Both the position numbers and the translations under genes were made by a program. Under the pieces are notes generated by a model that had not been told where the DNA came from, ran no database searches, and saw only the letters and a list, made by a program, of their open reading frames with translations. DNA of 64,000 bases. Source: Apostichopus japonicus (Eukaryota > Echinodermata > Holothuroidea > Aspidochirotida > Stichopodidae). Within the stretch, counting starts at the first letter, position 1; each line of letters begins with the position of its first letter. This document shows, in pieces, positions 1 to 11,195 of this stretch. The DNA lies in contig NC_092565.1 of the NCBI RefSeq assembly GCF_037975245.1, positions 4,403,499 to 4,467,498 of the forward strand, given 5' to 3'.

Positions 1-1467
1 GAGTTCTACTGCTATTATATTTGTAATTTATAAGCCCATAATCGAGTCCCATTTTTCAATTCTTAGTAGTGAGAAGTGAAATTGGTTGCATAGGAGATGA
101 GAAGATGGGATGGGGGGTATTGTGCCTTATCTCATTGGATGTGGCATTCTCCAAGTGATGACTGTCAAAAGTTAAAGTGTCCCTTCTTTGGAGAAGATAT
201 TTTAAACACCATGAAATGTTTATCAATCCCTAGATGATTATCTCTTTCTGGGGATGGTTTCATGGATCATGATTTACGATGTGACTGTTTGGCGAAAGAT
301 ATTTTCAACCAGACAAATCTGTTTAAACATTTAGAATGTTAGATTTTGAAGGAAGAGGGGCAGTGACCTTGAAGAGGGGGGGGGTCTTTGGGGGCACAGA
401 GTAAGAATTTTACCAATGATTATGTAAGCTACATAGATTGAAGTGCATTTGTATAGGAGAAAGGTACTGTGAGCTTGTATATTCGCAAATACCCAAACCA
501 ATATTGTTTTAGGGTATTCCTTAGTTTTGGAAAATAGCTTCATCATCATTAAATACTTTTCACATATCGATATAGTCAATTGTAATTGTCTTGGGGATTT
601 TATCATGGATTCAGACCTTGGAGTTGACTTTTATGTGTGTGGTATTTAAAAATGGCATGGCCATTCTGTGGCTAAGTACATAGCGTAATAAAATTAAAAA
701 ACATATTACCATCAATGGCTGGCTCTTCATAAGATAAATTAAAATATTAAACTCTTTGATCTAAAATGATATTTACTTGCTTTTAAGTCAAACATATTAA
801 CAATGATGTCATCACCAAACCGACCAAAATTCTCCCTTTAATTTTTCTGCAGTTTTCATGAGTTTATGTTGTCTCAGAACTTTTCTCGACACTACTGTCT
901 TGTGTGTTCAATTCACACCCACCCACCTGAATTCAGACACGTTGTGGTCAGCAAATTGATGCAAAGTTTTTGGTACGAAGATTCTGCTTTTGCACAACAT
1001 GAACAACATACATGGCGTCAATCGAATGTTAGGCCTCAGAGAATCTTGAAATTCAATATCGAATCCTCCCACTCGTTTTTTCGAGGGAACAACTCAATTT
1101 CTTTCTCCACTCACATCCTACTCACTTTCAAATTAAAGTAGGTATATTTTAGAATGCTATAGTTTTGCTTTTGTACAAAATGAGTATCTCCAGACTGGAA
1201 AGAAAAATAAGCCACATTATCTTATGCCATTGATGTTATAATAATATAATAATGGGCAAAAATTTGCAACGTCTGCAAAGAATGATTTCGTAAAATTTAA
1301 TGTATATCTTATACAATTTTCTGTTGATTTTTCTTGCACGTTCCACTGGTAAAAAAAGCTATAAAAAACACATCAATTCTGTCATACTTGCATTTTATGT
1401 TCTTTTTTATAAATAAAATTTGGCACATAAATTGAGGGTGACGAGGGGTGGTACGGGGAGGTTGACA
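1..1467. other. Unique AT-rich DNA, no gene seen
   Basis: I see no coding region or RNA gene. Open frames are at most 91 codons, in AT-rich sequence without recognisable domains. A nine-base G run lies near 376-384. It could be intron or intergenic spacer; sequence alone cannot decide. Confidence 0.5.
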
Positions 1468-2288
1468 AGATATCCAGCAGGAGTGAGTTCTATTATCATA
1501 TTTTAGCAAGTTTTTAAATGCTAAAATAGCTAAGGTACTTTCATTTCCTTGTTAAGCCATGCTTCCTACACAGTCTGGAAAATCAGGGGAAAAAAGAGAT
1601 AAAAATAATAAACCTCTATTTTGAGTCTGAAAACATAAGGAAAAATCCCTTATTTTAACACTAATTCTTATTTTCATGTCTTTTTATAAAACATTTTCTG
1701 GCAAAAGAACATTTTTATCTAGAGTGGTCAACTTTGTATGTACACTCTCCTAAGATATTCAGCAGAATTGAGTTCTATTATGATATTTTAGCAAGTTTTT
1801 AAATGCTTAAATAGCTAAGGTACTTTCATTTCCTTGTTTATCAATGGTTCCTACACAGTCTGGAAAATAGGGAAAAAAAAGAGATAAAAATAATAAACCT
1901 CTATTTTGAGTCTGGAAATATAAGGAAAAATCCCTTATTTTAATACCAATTCTTATTTTCATGTATATTTTTAAAACTGTTTTTGTCCCGCAAAAAGAAT
2001 ATTTTTGTCTAGAGTGGTCAACTTTGTATGTATACTCTCCTAAGATATTCAGCAGGATTGAGTTCTATTATGATATTTTAGCAAGTTTTTAAATGCTTAA
2101 ATAGCTAACTTTCATTTCCTTGTTTATCAATGGTTCCTACACAGTCTGGAAAATAGGGGAAAAAAGAGATAAAAATAATTAACTTCTATTTTGAGTCTGG
2201 ATATATAAGGAAAAGTCCCTTATTTTAACACCAATTCTTATTTTCAAAATGTTTTTAAAATTCTGGCAAAAATAATATTTTTGTCTCT
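1468..2288. repeat. Three-copy tandem repeat, ~287-bp unit
   Basis: Three head-to-tail copies start at about 1468, 1751 and 2041. Each opens with AAGATATYCAGCAG and runs through GAGTTCTATTATGATATTTTAGCAAG, then a block containing ACACAGTCTGGAAAA. Copies one and two end with AGAGTGGTCAACTTTGTATG and CTCTCC. Lengths are about 283, 290 and 247 bp; the third has lost an internal part near its end. Identity between copies is high by eye, with small indels. No coding potential runs through the array. Confidence 0.9.
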
Positions 2289-3292
2289 CCTGTTTTGCAA
2301 TATGGGTGGGAAAAGGGGGGACATTGACGTGATTCATATTAGATTTAATACATAACTCAAGTGGTAAATGGAATATGGTGGAGATAAAGTATAAATTGAG
2401 CACTTGCCATTTAACTAGATTTTAGTATGATTTATTTAAGTTCTGTTCCAAGTTACAGGATATCTACATTAAGTTAAGCCGCACAGTTTTAGCTTAACTT
2501 TATAGTTTAGCATGACAGACGTATTAATGGTAGAAGGATAAACAGCCTTGCTCTTGATGGATGTATTTTGATTGGTGTTCACCCTATCTTTTAAGATTTA
2601 CAACAAACTTTACCATTTTGTTTTCAAATGTCATTCATGACAACTACTAAATCCTCAAAAGCCAGTAGATTTACCTGTTCTAGGTCACCAGATTAATAAA
2701 TGCTCAAAGTAAGGTAAATGTGCCAGAAACTCCCCCAAATTCTTCATTTTACACAGTTTTAGCACAACATTCATGCAGTCTGTATAAATTGAGAGAGGGC
2801 TGAAACACGCTATATGAAAAGAATGAGTTTATTGGTTTTTGACTCTATTGATAGCATTGCAATATATACTTTAAGCATGAGGAGTAGTGATTTAAGTTCA
2901 AATGAGTATTTTTTGAGTCGCAATTGGATCGTTACTTTTGTGAAAATTATTCATTCAGAAAGATTACTCTGAAAAGCTCTGTCAGACAAGGGAACTAAGA
3001 ATTGTTTTTATTCTCAGGATTCATTACCACGAATGTAATAGTTTTATAGAGTGTTGTACAGGCCTACGTTAGGTGCCTTTTGCTAACTGTATTACTCTAA
3101 TAATTGGAAGGATTCTGTATAAAATACTGGAAATGTGACCAAAATAACTCTGATGACCATCACTCTCAGATGACATTCAACACCATTTATTCTCGACAAA
3201 TTTGTGCTACATTATCAACATGTCATTTCAGGCCATAAAAGCCTTCATGTTTTCCCATTTGAGTTTTTGTGTCGCATCTGAGGAACTGACCT
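2289..3292. other. Unique AT-rich DNA, no gene seen
   Basis: No open frame of interest and no recognised element. Ordinary AT-rich noncoding sequence by eye. Confidence 0.45.
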
Positions 3293-3480
3293 GATGCTCT
3301 TCTGATTATTAGACTATATAATCCAGTCACTTTAATTAATGAACCTCAGTTATTTAAAGGGTCATTTCTCCCAAAAAACTTAAAAAGTGTTACAGAAGTA
3401 CAACTTGGACTGATACTCTACAACAACATCAAATTCATTTGAACTTAGTGCCTAAATTCATCCTTTAAAAGAGATATGTA
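3293..3480 (+). repeat. Dispersed repeat, copy A
   Basis: This block resembles 5957-6150 over roughly 190 bp in the same orientation: both contain a CAGTCACTTTAATT-like or CAGCCTCTTTAATT segment, then TGAA..CTCAG, AGAAGTACAA or AGAAATACAA, and CTCTACAACAACA. Identity is perhaps 65-75% by eye. A shorter related piece lies at 3750-3810. It is a dispersed repeat of unknown class, perhaps the body of a SINE-like family. Confidence 0.5.
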
Positions 3481-3649
3481 CAGTAATGATAAATGATTTT
3501 GAAAAAATTCTGTCTTGCTTTCACAATGAATTATGGAGAGAAATACACTGTTTATTACCTTGTTGGAAATATGATTTTGTATTATGTGATTCCTTAGCTT
3601 TCTTTTTTATTAATTGTTTTACTCTAAATTACTTTTAGAATTGGGTCAA

Positions 3650-3812
3650 CAATTAACTTGTAATTTTTTGATCACAAATGAACTTGTCATCGTCAGAAGA
3701 AAAGGGTTTAGCTAGAACAGGATTTAACCCAGTCACCTTATGGTTAGAAGCCCTCTGCTCTTCTCCAATGGAGTTGTGTAGATTATAAATATCAGTCACT
3801 TTAAATTTATTC
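3650..3812 (-). mobile_element. tRNA-like SINE remnant (candidate)
   Basis: Read on the minus strand, 3790 to 3720 resembles the middle and 3' half of a tRNA: GAGCAGAGGGCTTCTAACC as D-side and anticodon-like arm, then AAGGTGACT and GGGTTAAATCC at 3720-3730, close to the polymerase III B-box consensus GGTTCRANNCC but with two changes. The neighbouring CAGTCACTTTAAATTTATTCA links it to the dispersed copies at 3293 and 5957. I infer a decayed tRNA-derived SINE or tRNA pseudogene, not a working tRNA: no acceptor stem closes. Confidence 0.35.
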
Positions 3813-3849
3813 ATTTCCTTAAATATTTGTAAACTCATTATTAATATTC

Positions 3850-4375
3850 ATTCCTTAGATATAAATTTCACAGCAGTTTCCTTTCCAGAAATAATGAACT
3901 GCCTTGATTTACTTTGTTCAATAACAACTCGGGTTTTTATACTTCCCACGCACCACCTGCTGATCACACCTCATATCTTCATATTCATGCTAAATACTTG
4001 AACCTTAGTAGTTATTTTGTTACTTTCTACATACTTTTGGGTCTGTGGGAAACTTTCCAGATGCATTTAATGAATGTAAATTTTACTCTGTAGAGAATCT
4101 TTATCTTCTAAATTGTTGTAAACATTGTTAGTCTTATTCTTCGTAGAGTGATTAAAACATATTTTCTTAGTAAAGTGAAATCCTGTAAGCATGATATCAG
4201 CTAAATCTATGCTTGCTGGTATGTTTGTTTTCACTATAAGTAGTGAAAGCCTAATTGTGATCCTTGTGCCTTCCATGGAATCTGACTTCTCATACAATTA
4301 TCGTGCACCATCATTAAATTAAAGCAATCTGCTTGGGTTTCACTAAAAAGCTAAACTGTATATAGTTATACACTC
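3850..4375. other. Unique DNA, no gene seen
   Basis: Nothing recognisable apart from a 76-codon minus-strand frame at 4067-4297 with no familiar motif, which I treat as chance. Confidence 0.4.
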
Positions 4376-4377
4376 TT

Positions 4378-4425
4378 CTTCCCACCCCACCCCACCCCAC
4401 CGCACTGCACCCCATCCCCACCACC
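4378..4425. repeat. C-rich CCCCA microsatellite
   Basis: Imperfect tandem CCCCA/CCCAC units form a short C-rich tract. The G-rich complement could form a G-quadruplex in principle. Confidence 0.8.
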
Positions 4426-4552
4426 ATTTCTATTAAAGCTTTCAGTCACCATAAAGTCATTTCGCTTGCCTTTATAAGAAAAGGTAGATCAGCCTGGTAC
4501 ATGACAGTATTAAGTAAATGTACACCATTTACTAATGTATATATATATATAT

Positions 4553-5195
4553 CAATAACAACAAAACTGTTAGGATTGTGAAACCTTATTTCACTTTGTT
4601 GTTAATAAATAAATTTCTAGAACAGGCTCAAAATGGAAACATTTGGAGATATTATTTCTTTAATAATTTTTGTCCCAAATGGGATTTGAAATGGTTTGCA
4701 AGATCTTTGGTATGTTACTTTAATATCTAGTATCTACTGCTTTAATCTATCTTTAATTCCATTGGTACATAGTGAGCTATATGACTACATTTCATATACA
4801 GAATTCTCTTGAAGATGTTCTATTTACAATCACTTCTTACCTTCGCACCTTCATATTCAGATGAGCTATCTATCCAGAGGGCTTGATTGCAGGATTTTTA
4901 TTTATTTTTTTATTTTGGGGAGGGGGGGGGAATAAAATTGGGTCATTTTGTGTGAGGGTTTGATGAAAATGTTCAAAATATTCATATTTATGTGTCAACG
5001 AAGACTTGGCCCAAGGCTATCCCTTTCCTTTGTTGGCTTATGAAGTCTCAATGTTTGATGGATTCTCTTCGGAATTTTGAAAGAGAAGTGGGTTTTTTTT
5101 GCCAGGCCACTAAGGCAGAGACAACATTTGGAGTGGAACTACTGTTACCGTGATATACTGTAGGCCTCCTCTGCAATGAAGATTAATGTTATTTA
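4553..5195. other. AT-rich spacer with T/G-rich tract
   Basis: No gene seen. A T-rich stretch passes into a G-rich stretch around 4899-4930. Otherwise featureless AT-rich DNA between two TA microsatellites (4538-4552 and 5196-5311). Confidence 0.45.
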
Positions 5196-5233
5196 AATAT
5201 ATATATATATATACAGTATATATATATATACGG

Positions 5234-5264
<31 letters not shown>

Positions 5265-5311
5265 TATATATATATACATATATATATATATCTATATATA
5301 TATATATATAT
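5196..5311. repeat. TA dinucleotide microsatellite
   Basis: About 116 bp of TA repeats broken by ACAG, ACGG and ATAC interruptions. The minus-strand open frame here reads as alternating Tyr and Ile and is a by-product of the repeat. Confidence 0.95.
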
Positions 5312-5956
5312 AATAACAATTCTCTTTTGTCATCATTAATAGTTCTTTTACGATAAGTGTGTTAGCTTTAAATATTTCCTCTAAAACTAGAGAAAAATAG
5401 AGAACGTCTTCTGAAAGTAATTTTAGTTGTTGTGTTTTTAGGTGATTAATTATTAAAATTGTCTGGGCAGCAATAGTTCTACAATTTTGTTGTAATAAAT
5501 TAGTTTAATACTGTTGATAAATATACATATCAAAGTATCTTATGGAATGCCCAAAATTTGATAAACTTGCAATCTGAAGTGAGCAAAAAATACTCCTTTA
5601 GTTTGGTATTTAAAATTGATGGAAAATAGGAAATTATTAACAAGCAATGCTTTCTTAACTAACTGAAACGTCTTCATAGCTCTCTTGCATGAATTCAGGT
5701 GGAATTTTAGTTCTGATACAATAACAAAATGAGTGCTACTTAATGTTGATATCTAGTTTTATCTGTTTTCAGGATCTTCAGCTTTTTAAAATATGCAAAA
5801 TCTTTGGAATGCACCTCTGAGACTCCTCCTCTAAAGCATAATATTAATGTTTTGTAAATTGTAATAACTCAACCAAACTTCATATAAACAAATAGCAGAT
5901 AACCCTTCAGGGATAACTTCAGGGAAAACTATCGAGTTTTGTTTTACATTTGAGTC

Positions 5957-6150
5957 CACTGATCTAATGGTCTGTGTATTAGACACTTAATAGTCCAGCC
6001 TCTTTAATTGATGAAACTCAGAAGTTTAAATGGACGTTTTTCGGAAAATAAAGTGGGTGTATAGAAATACAATCTGGACAGATAGGGGTGTTTAACTTTA
6101 GTACACTCTACAACAACAAAATTAATTCTGAACCTTCACATAACTCTTTA
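5957..6150 (+). repeat. Dispersed repeat, copy B
   Basis: Second copy of the repeat described at 3293-3480, in the same orientation, sharing the TTTAATTGATGAA..CTCAGAAG, AGAAATACAA and CTCTACAACAACA blocks. The two copies are too diverged to be a recent duplication. Confidence 0.5.
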
Positions 6151-6730
6151 TACACGGAACTCAAGAACATGCAATAACTCGTAGGTTAGACCTGCTCCTC
6201 CGTACATGCGAAAGGGAATCGTGAAAAGAGTCTGTTTCTGTTTTTCAAAAGTGTGAGTGATTTTTGACATTGATTGATATTATGATGAAGGGTAGCAGTA
6301 TTCCCTCTACAGTGGTATCTGACTCCAGGTGAGAGATTTAAATGACTGATTGATACACAGGATGGAATATGCAGTCAGACCAAATGCTACAATATTATGG
6401 AATTAGTAGTCTGTGTGTGAGTGAATTCAACGTAGATCCTCCATTCTTAAGAATGCATTTTCAAAACTGCAATATGTTTCACTCCACTTTTTCATCTACG
6501 TTTACACCTGGATGCTACGTGGGTGGGGGATCAGACGGCGAGTAGGCGATCGACAAACGGGAAGTCACGTTGTACTTTACACATGTTAAGTAGTCACTGT
6601 CAAAAGTGACTGTTAAATGTTCAGAATATGCACCTATTATAACCAGTTTCATTTTGTCATTTTCATATTTGTAAATTACTAAATTAATTGAATGAATCTG
6701 TGACATCACATTCTGGTTGATACTTGTAAA
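6151..6730. other. Unique DNA, no gene seen
   Basis: No supported coding or RNA feature. Confidence 0.4.
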
Positions 6731-6731
6731 G

Positions 6732-6756
6732 TTTTTTTTTTTTGGGGGGGGGGGGG
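6732..6756. repeat. Poly(T)-poly(G) junction
   Basis: Twelve T followed directly by thirteen G, then AG. The same arrangement recurs at 41887-41906 and 56076-56096. Confidence 0.95.
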
Positions 6757-7980
6757 AGTTTGTGATATTAAATTGTCAAATGTCATCTTCGTTCAGTCTG
6801 TAAATCAGGTAGACATGTATATGCTTTGGTGAAGTGATGTTTTGTATTAATTTTAGGTTATCTATCATCAATGGATAAAACCTCTCGACAATTCTTTTAA
6901 CTTTTACAAACAACAGAGGACAACAGAGGACAAAGATCAATATCATTGCCATGTGTCCTTTACATGTTCAATAGAGCTTTGTTAAAATGTTTTTCTGAGA
7001 CCACAAAATGACTGGTGTTTTTGTTTTTTGTTGTATTTTTTCTTTGTTCTCTGTCAATTCCTTTCAATGCATGTCTCCTGTGCATACAGTATATACATTC
7101 TACATATACCAAGCACACAACAAACTGTATAAACACATTTGCACTGTGGCCCTGGTTACCCATTTCGTGTCAATATCTCTCTTCATTCAAAATCTGCCAT
7201 TCTGAAGCTTATGCCGTAATTCCTTCAGAGGATTTTCATCTGGAGGAATCCTGTCCTGTTTTTATTTTGTGGATTTTGACATCTGGTCTTTAACTACATA
7301 CATGTATAGAAGTTTTCTAAATTTGATCTAATTTTGATTGCTGTTGCTTGTAAGAAGCTGTGAATTGCACATACGATGTTAAACAGATTTGCCGAACCAC
7401 TTACAAGTGATGATTTATAAAAGATTTAGATTTTTCATTCCAAAAATATAACCACCAACAATGCCATTAAAAATGTAAAATATGTAGATATTATATTGAA
7501 ACATGTTGGAAATTCAATTGAGTATTTATAGATTGATATATAGGGAGACATGTGACCCCTCAAAATATTATATACTTTGTGAATTCCGTTGAACCCAAGG
7601 TACTTGTACGAAACAGACTGATGTTCACATATAACTACAATGCAATCAGTGCTCTGTTCTACATTCCACTTTTTGTCGACATATGTGTTGATAGAGAATT
7701 TAAGTTTTGGGAATATTGTGTCACAAAACCGTAAATGTGCTATGTCCTTTAAATATTTTATGCAAACCCAATAAGCAGTTTTCTACACAGCTGGCTTTAA
7801 TTACAAGAAGGGGGGAGGGGGCGGGGGAATGTCACAGGTTTGATGGTGAAATTATAATAAAGTTTCAGGAGGAAATGACAACCCAACAATTCCTCATTGG
7901 GAATTTCACAATTGGGCGCCTTTCATCAGTTTCCATTTCTCTAAAATTTGCAAACAGAGGAGCTTGGTTTAAAATGCATC
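6757..7980. other. Unique DNA, no gene seen
   Basis: Open frames of 60-95 codons overlap here in several frames, none with a recognisable domain, and they share no coding-like bias. A G-rich stretch lies at about 7809-7827. Confidence 0.4.
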
Positions 7981-8145
7981 TTGTGGGGGAATAGCTCACC
8001 GGTAATTATTGTCGCCCGCAAACATTGGCAGACTTTGATATTTCTAAAGAGGCTTAAATCCCCAGACTACCATTGACGTCAGCGCTAACGTAGGTGTGTA
8101 TGTGTGAGCTCTCATACCTGGGGTAGGTGAACAGATAAACATTAT
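7981..8145. promoter_or_regulatory. Candidate conserved noncoding block with CRE
   Basis: This stretch is less AT-rich than its surroundings and holds the full CRE palindrome TGACGTCA at 8074-8081. Those are the only supports. It could be a regulatory element or chance composition; cross-species conservation cannot be seen from one sequence. Confidence 0.2.
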
Positions 8146-8235
8146 TACAGAACATTTAGTACTGTCTTCTGAAATGGAACGGCAGGTTTGGGTTTGGAAA
8201 ATATTGGAATGAGATTTGTTGGCGTCGAAATGCTT

Positions 8236-8540
8236 GGAATCGTTGAATGAGAGGATGTTACGTGGTTAGTGTGATGACGATGAATCTTAATAGATCAAAT
8301 TGAAACTCAGATTTAAGTTCATGAAACCTTTGTTGTTTGTCTGTCATATTGTCTTTGTCTTTAAAACTTTGTGTGTTTCTGTTTGGATTTCATCTGTGAC
8401 ATGGAATCGTTAATCAACAGATGTTAATTGTTAATCGTTAATTAGTAGATGGAATCATTAATCAGTAGATGTTGTGTGGTGGATGTGCCATTGAATGACT
8501 TCAAAAGATCAATTGAGACTCAGATTATTAAAGGATGATT
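8236..8540. repeat. Imperfect direct repeat, ~216-bp period
   Basis: Two related blocks, about 8236-8320 and 8452-8540, share GGAATCRTTRAAT, a GATGTT..GTGGT segment, AGATCAA and GAAACTCAGATT or GAGACTCAGATT. Between them is a shorter AATCGTTAAT/AGTAGATG repeat. The block leads directly into the minisatellite that follows. Confidence 0.65.
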
Positions 8541-8586
8541 TAAGGTTCAAAGTTACTTTTCAAAATACATGACTATTTGTCCAAAT

Positions 8587-9295
8587 GTTCTCATCTTATC
8601 TAATTTGGTCTGATCTAGTGGTCTTAATCTTGTCTAATTTGGTCTGATCTGGTAGTCTTAATCTTGTCTAATATTCTCAGATCTGGTGGTCTTAAATAGT
8701 CTAATTTGGTCTGATCTGGTAGTCTTAATCTTGGCTTATTTGGTCTGATCTGGTGGTCTTATCTTGTCTTATTTGGTCTGATCTGGTGGTCTAATCTTGG
8801 CTTATTTGGTCTGATCTGGTGGTCTTAATCTTGCCTAATATTGTCAGATCTGGTGGTCTTATATAGTCTAATTTGGTCTGATCTGGTGGTCTAATCTTGT
8901 CTTATTTGGTCTGATCTGGTGGTCTAATCTTGGCTTATTTGGTCTGATCTGGTGGTCTAATCTTGTCTAATATTGTCAGATCTGGTGGTCTTAATCTTGG
9001 CTTATTTGGTCTGATCTGGTGGTCTTATCTTGTCTTATTTGGTCTGATCTGGTGGTCTAATCTTGGCTTATTTGGTCTGATCTGGTGGTCTAATCTTGTC
9101 TAATATTGTCAGATCTGGTGGTCTTAATCTTGGCTTATTTGGTCTGATCTGGTGGTCTTATCTTGTCTTATTTGGTCTGATCTGGTGGTCTAATCTTGGC
9201 TTATTTGGTCTGATCTGGTGGTCTAATCTTGTCTAATATTGTCAGATCTGGTGGTCTTAATCTTGGCTTATTTGGTCTGATCTGGTGGTCTTACT
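8587..9295. repeat. Minisatellite with ~133-bp higher-order repeat
   Basis: Roughly 22 units of 31-36 bp built on TTGGTCTGATCTGGTGGTCT followed by AATCTTGTCTTAT or variants. A variant unit containing TATTGTCAG recurs at 8839, 8971, 9104 and 9237, giving an exact 132-133-bp higher-order period of four units. The regular spacing implies recent expansion by whole four-unit blocks. No reading frame runs through it. Confidence 0.95.
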
Positions 9296-9789
9296 TTTTA
9301 TCTAGTCCAGTCTGGTCTCATCTTGTCTGGCCTTGCAACTCCCAGTTTGAAAGGCTGTCGGAGTTTATTACAATCAACATTTGTCCCAGGGGGTGATGAG
9401 AGCCAATTCTTTACTTTACTCTCAGTGCTAGCAACATATTTAAAGGAGGCCATGTGTGTGTATATAAGTTAATCACACTCTCATACTGCAAACTGATGGA
9501 TTCTTAATAGAGGTATACATTTCAGCATAACTACTTAAAACGGTACAGTATCAGGGTTCTGTTGCCAGGAAAAGGAATAGAATAAACATCCATCTGCACT
9601 AAAGGGAAAGTGCTGGAAGAGAGACATAATTAACACTATCAAAAAGTTTAGGTATATCTTCTTCATGTTTGAAACACTCATGATATCTTCTTACCAACCA
9701 TCTGCAACAATATAGGAGAAACACCTGGTTCTTTCTAGTTGTATCTTGTCTGTTTATAAAGACAGTTTAAATTGAGAGGACAAAGAGAG
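9296..9789. other. Unique DNA, no gene seen
   Basis: No supported gene or RNA. Sequence beyond the minisatellite edge is ordinary AT-rich DNA. Confidence 0.4.
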
Positions 9790-9790
9790 G

Positions 9791-10437
9791 CTGACAGTTG
9801 AGATGAGAGTGTACAAAGTCGTCGTCAAGGCAATTGAAAACTGGTAAGATCAGTGCACTCACATTGGTGTTAAAGAACTGCAAAGGTTTATTAGCTCTAA
9901 TAAAATAGTCCTGCGGATATTATTTTCTGTTAAAGGAGTCAGTTTTACATTTCACTTCTAAAATCTGACTGACAGTTGAGATGAGAAGATGCAAAGTAGC
10001 TAGTTGTCAAGGTGATTGAAGAAACTAGATCAGTGCATTCATTGGTGAGTTTAATAATGGACAGCAAAACTTTATAACTTTTTAATCTTAAACTCTTTAA
10101 TTTTAAACTATTACTACAGATGTATTCCCCTGTTATAATGGATCTAGTTGCAATTCACTACTAAAATCTAACTGATAGTCAGTCAAACTGGAAAAAAAAA
10201 CAGAGTGGTTGTCAAGGTAATTGAAACTGGTATAAAAGATCAGTGCACACATTGCTGTTTAAAAGTCTGTAAACTATATCTATCTCTGTCAAGTAAAATA
10301 GTCCTATAGATTTATTTTCTACTTATACACATTCTCTAACACAGGCTCTGTAGTGGATAAGCAGTTTGCTAACAGTTTTAGTTTATTTAGATTTATTTTC
10401 TGTTAGAACTGTTGGTTGCAAGTCACTTTTAATATTC
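9791..10437. repeat. Diverged tandem repeat, ~180-260-bp units
   Basis: Three units start at about 9791, 9969 and 10172, each with CTGACAGTTGAGATGAG or a derivative, TTGTCAAGG..ATTGAA, GATCAGTGCA and a TATTTTCT block before TTTCACTTCTAAAATCT. The third is longer because it holds a piece of a dispersed repeat (10328-10380, GATAAGCAGTTTGCTAACAG). Units differ by many substitutions and indels, so the array is old compared with the 8.6-kb minisatellite. Confidence 0.8.
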
Positions 10438-11195
10438 TTCTTCGGACCCGATCCAACTAAATTCCCAATCAAGGAATAATCGTGGATGGCACTGTCAAAA
10501 TGTAATATGAAGTGGAATTTTCTTTTTTACCTAAATGGTGGATTAATCAGGTAGTATTCATCCTAAGAAAGCTTGAGAATAATCACAAAAGTTCATACCT
10601 AAAAGGTTGTGCAAAAAAATGCACAATCTTTTATCTCAAGCAACAGTACTAGATGTTCCTTTTAGAATGCAGATTTGTTGATCTTAGCATACTTGTAATT
10701 AATAGCTTAAGCCCTGAAAGGTATACTCTGTATACAAGACACTTGTTGATATTGATGTCAGTTTGGTTGGTTCAGACAGGTTGGTGCAACAATAAGGAGA
10801 GGTTCCATATTTGTTTGATGGTACAGTATCTTCTGTCCTGTCTGTGGAGTCAGTACCATTGACTTCCGTGTGTGTAGACTCTGACTTGACTCAAGTCAAA
10901 CCAGTTATTAGTGCAAAAATACTGCTGAATGAACTTGTACCAATCAAAATGCTCCATAAAAACTCAATGTATTTCATAATCAATTGACAGTCAAGTTGAT
11001 TGGTTGGAATTGAGACTTCTTTCTCAAATATATATATGTACATACATACATGTACATACATACATATCTCGGTCAACACCTACTGCTAATGTCTGTTGTC
11101 TTCTACAGTCTCTGTGCCTTTAACTTTTCCGTAGAACATTCTTGACTATTTTCTCATTTGAATGATTGCAGACAAGAAAGTTTAGCCTGGAGGCC
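10438..11195. other. Unique DNA with CATA microsatellite
   Basis: No gene seen. A short TA/CATA microsatellite lies at 11027-11067. The sequence ends at the left edge of the 2.8-kb duplication. Confidence 0.45.

Noticed and set aside
3690-3790. Functional tRNA gene on the minus strand
   Set aside because: B box is mutated and no acceptor stem closes, so only a tRNA-like relic is supported.
5110-5319. Tyr/Ile-rich minus-strand frame
   Set aside because: Direct by-product of the TA microsatellite.
8587-9295. CRISPR-like regularly spaced repeats
   Set aside because: No unique spacers; the units are contiguous variants of one minisatellite, and the genome looks eukaryotic.
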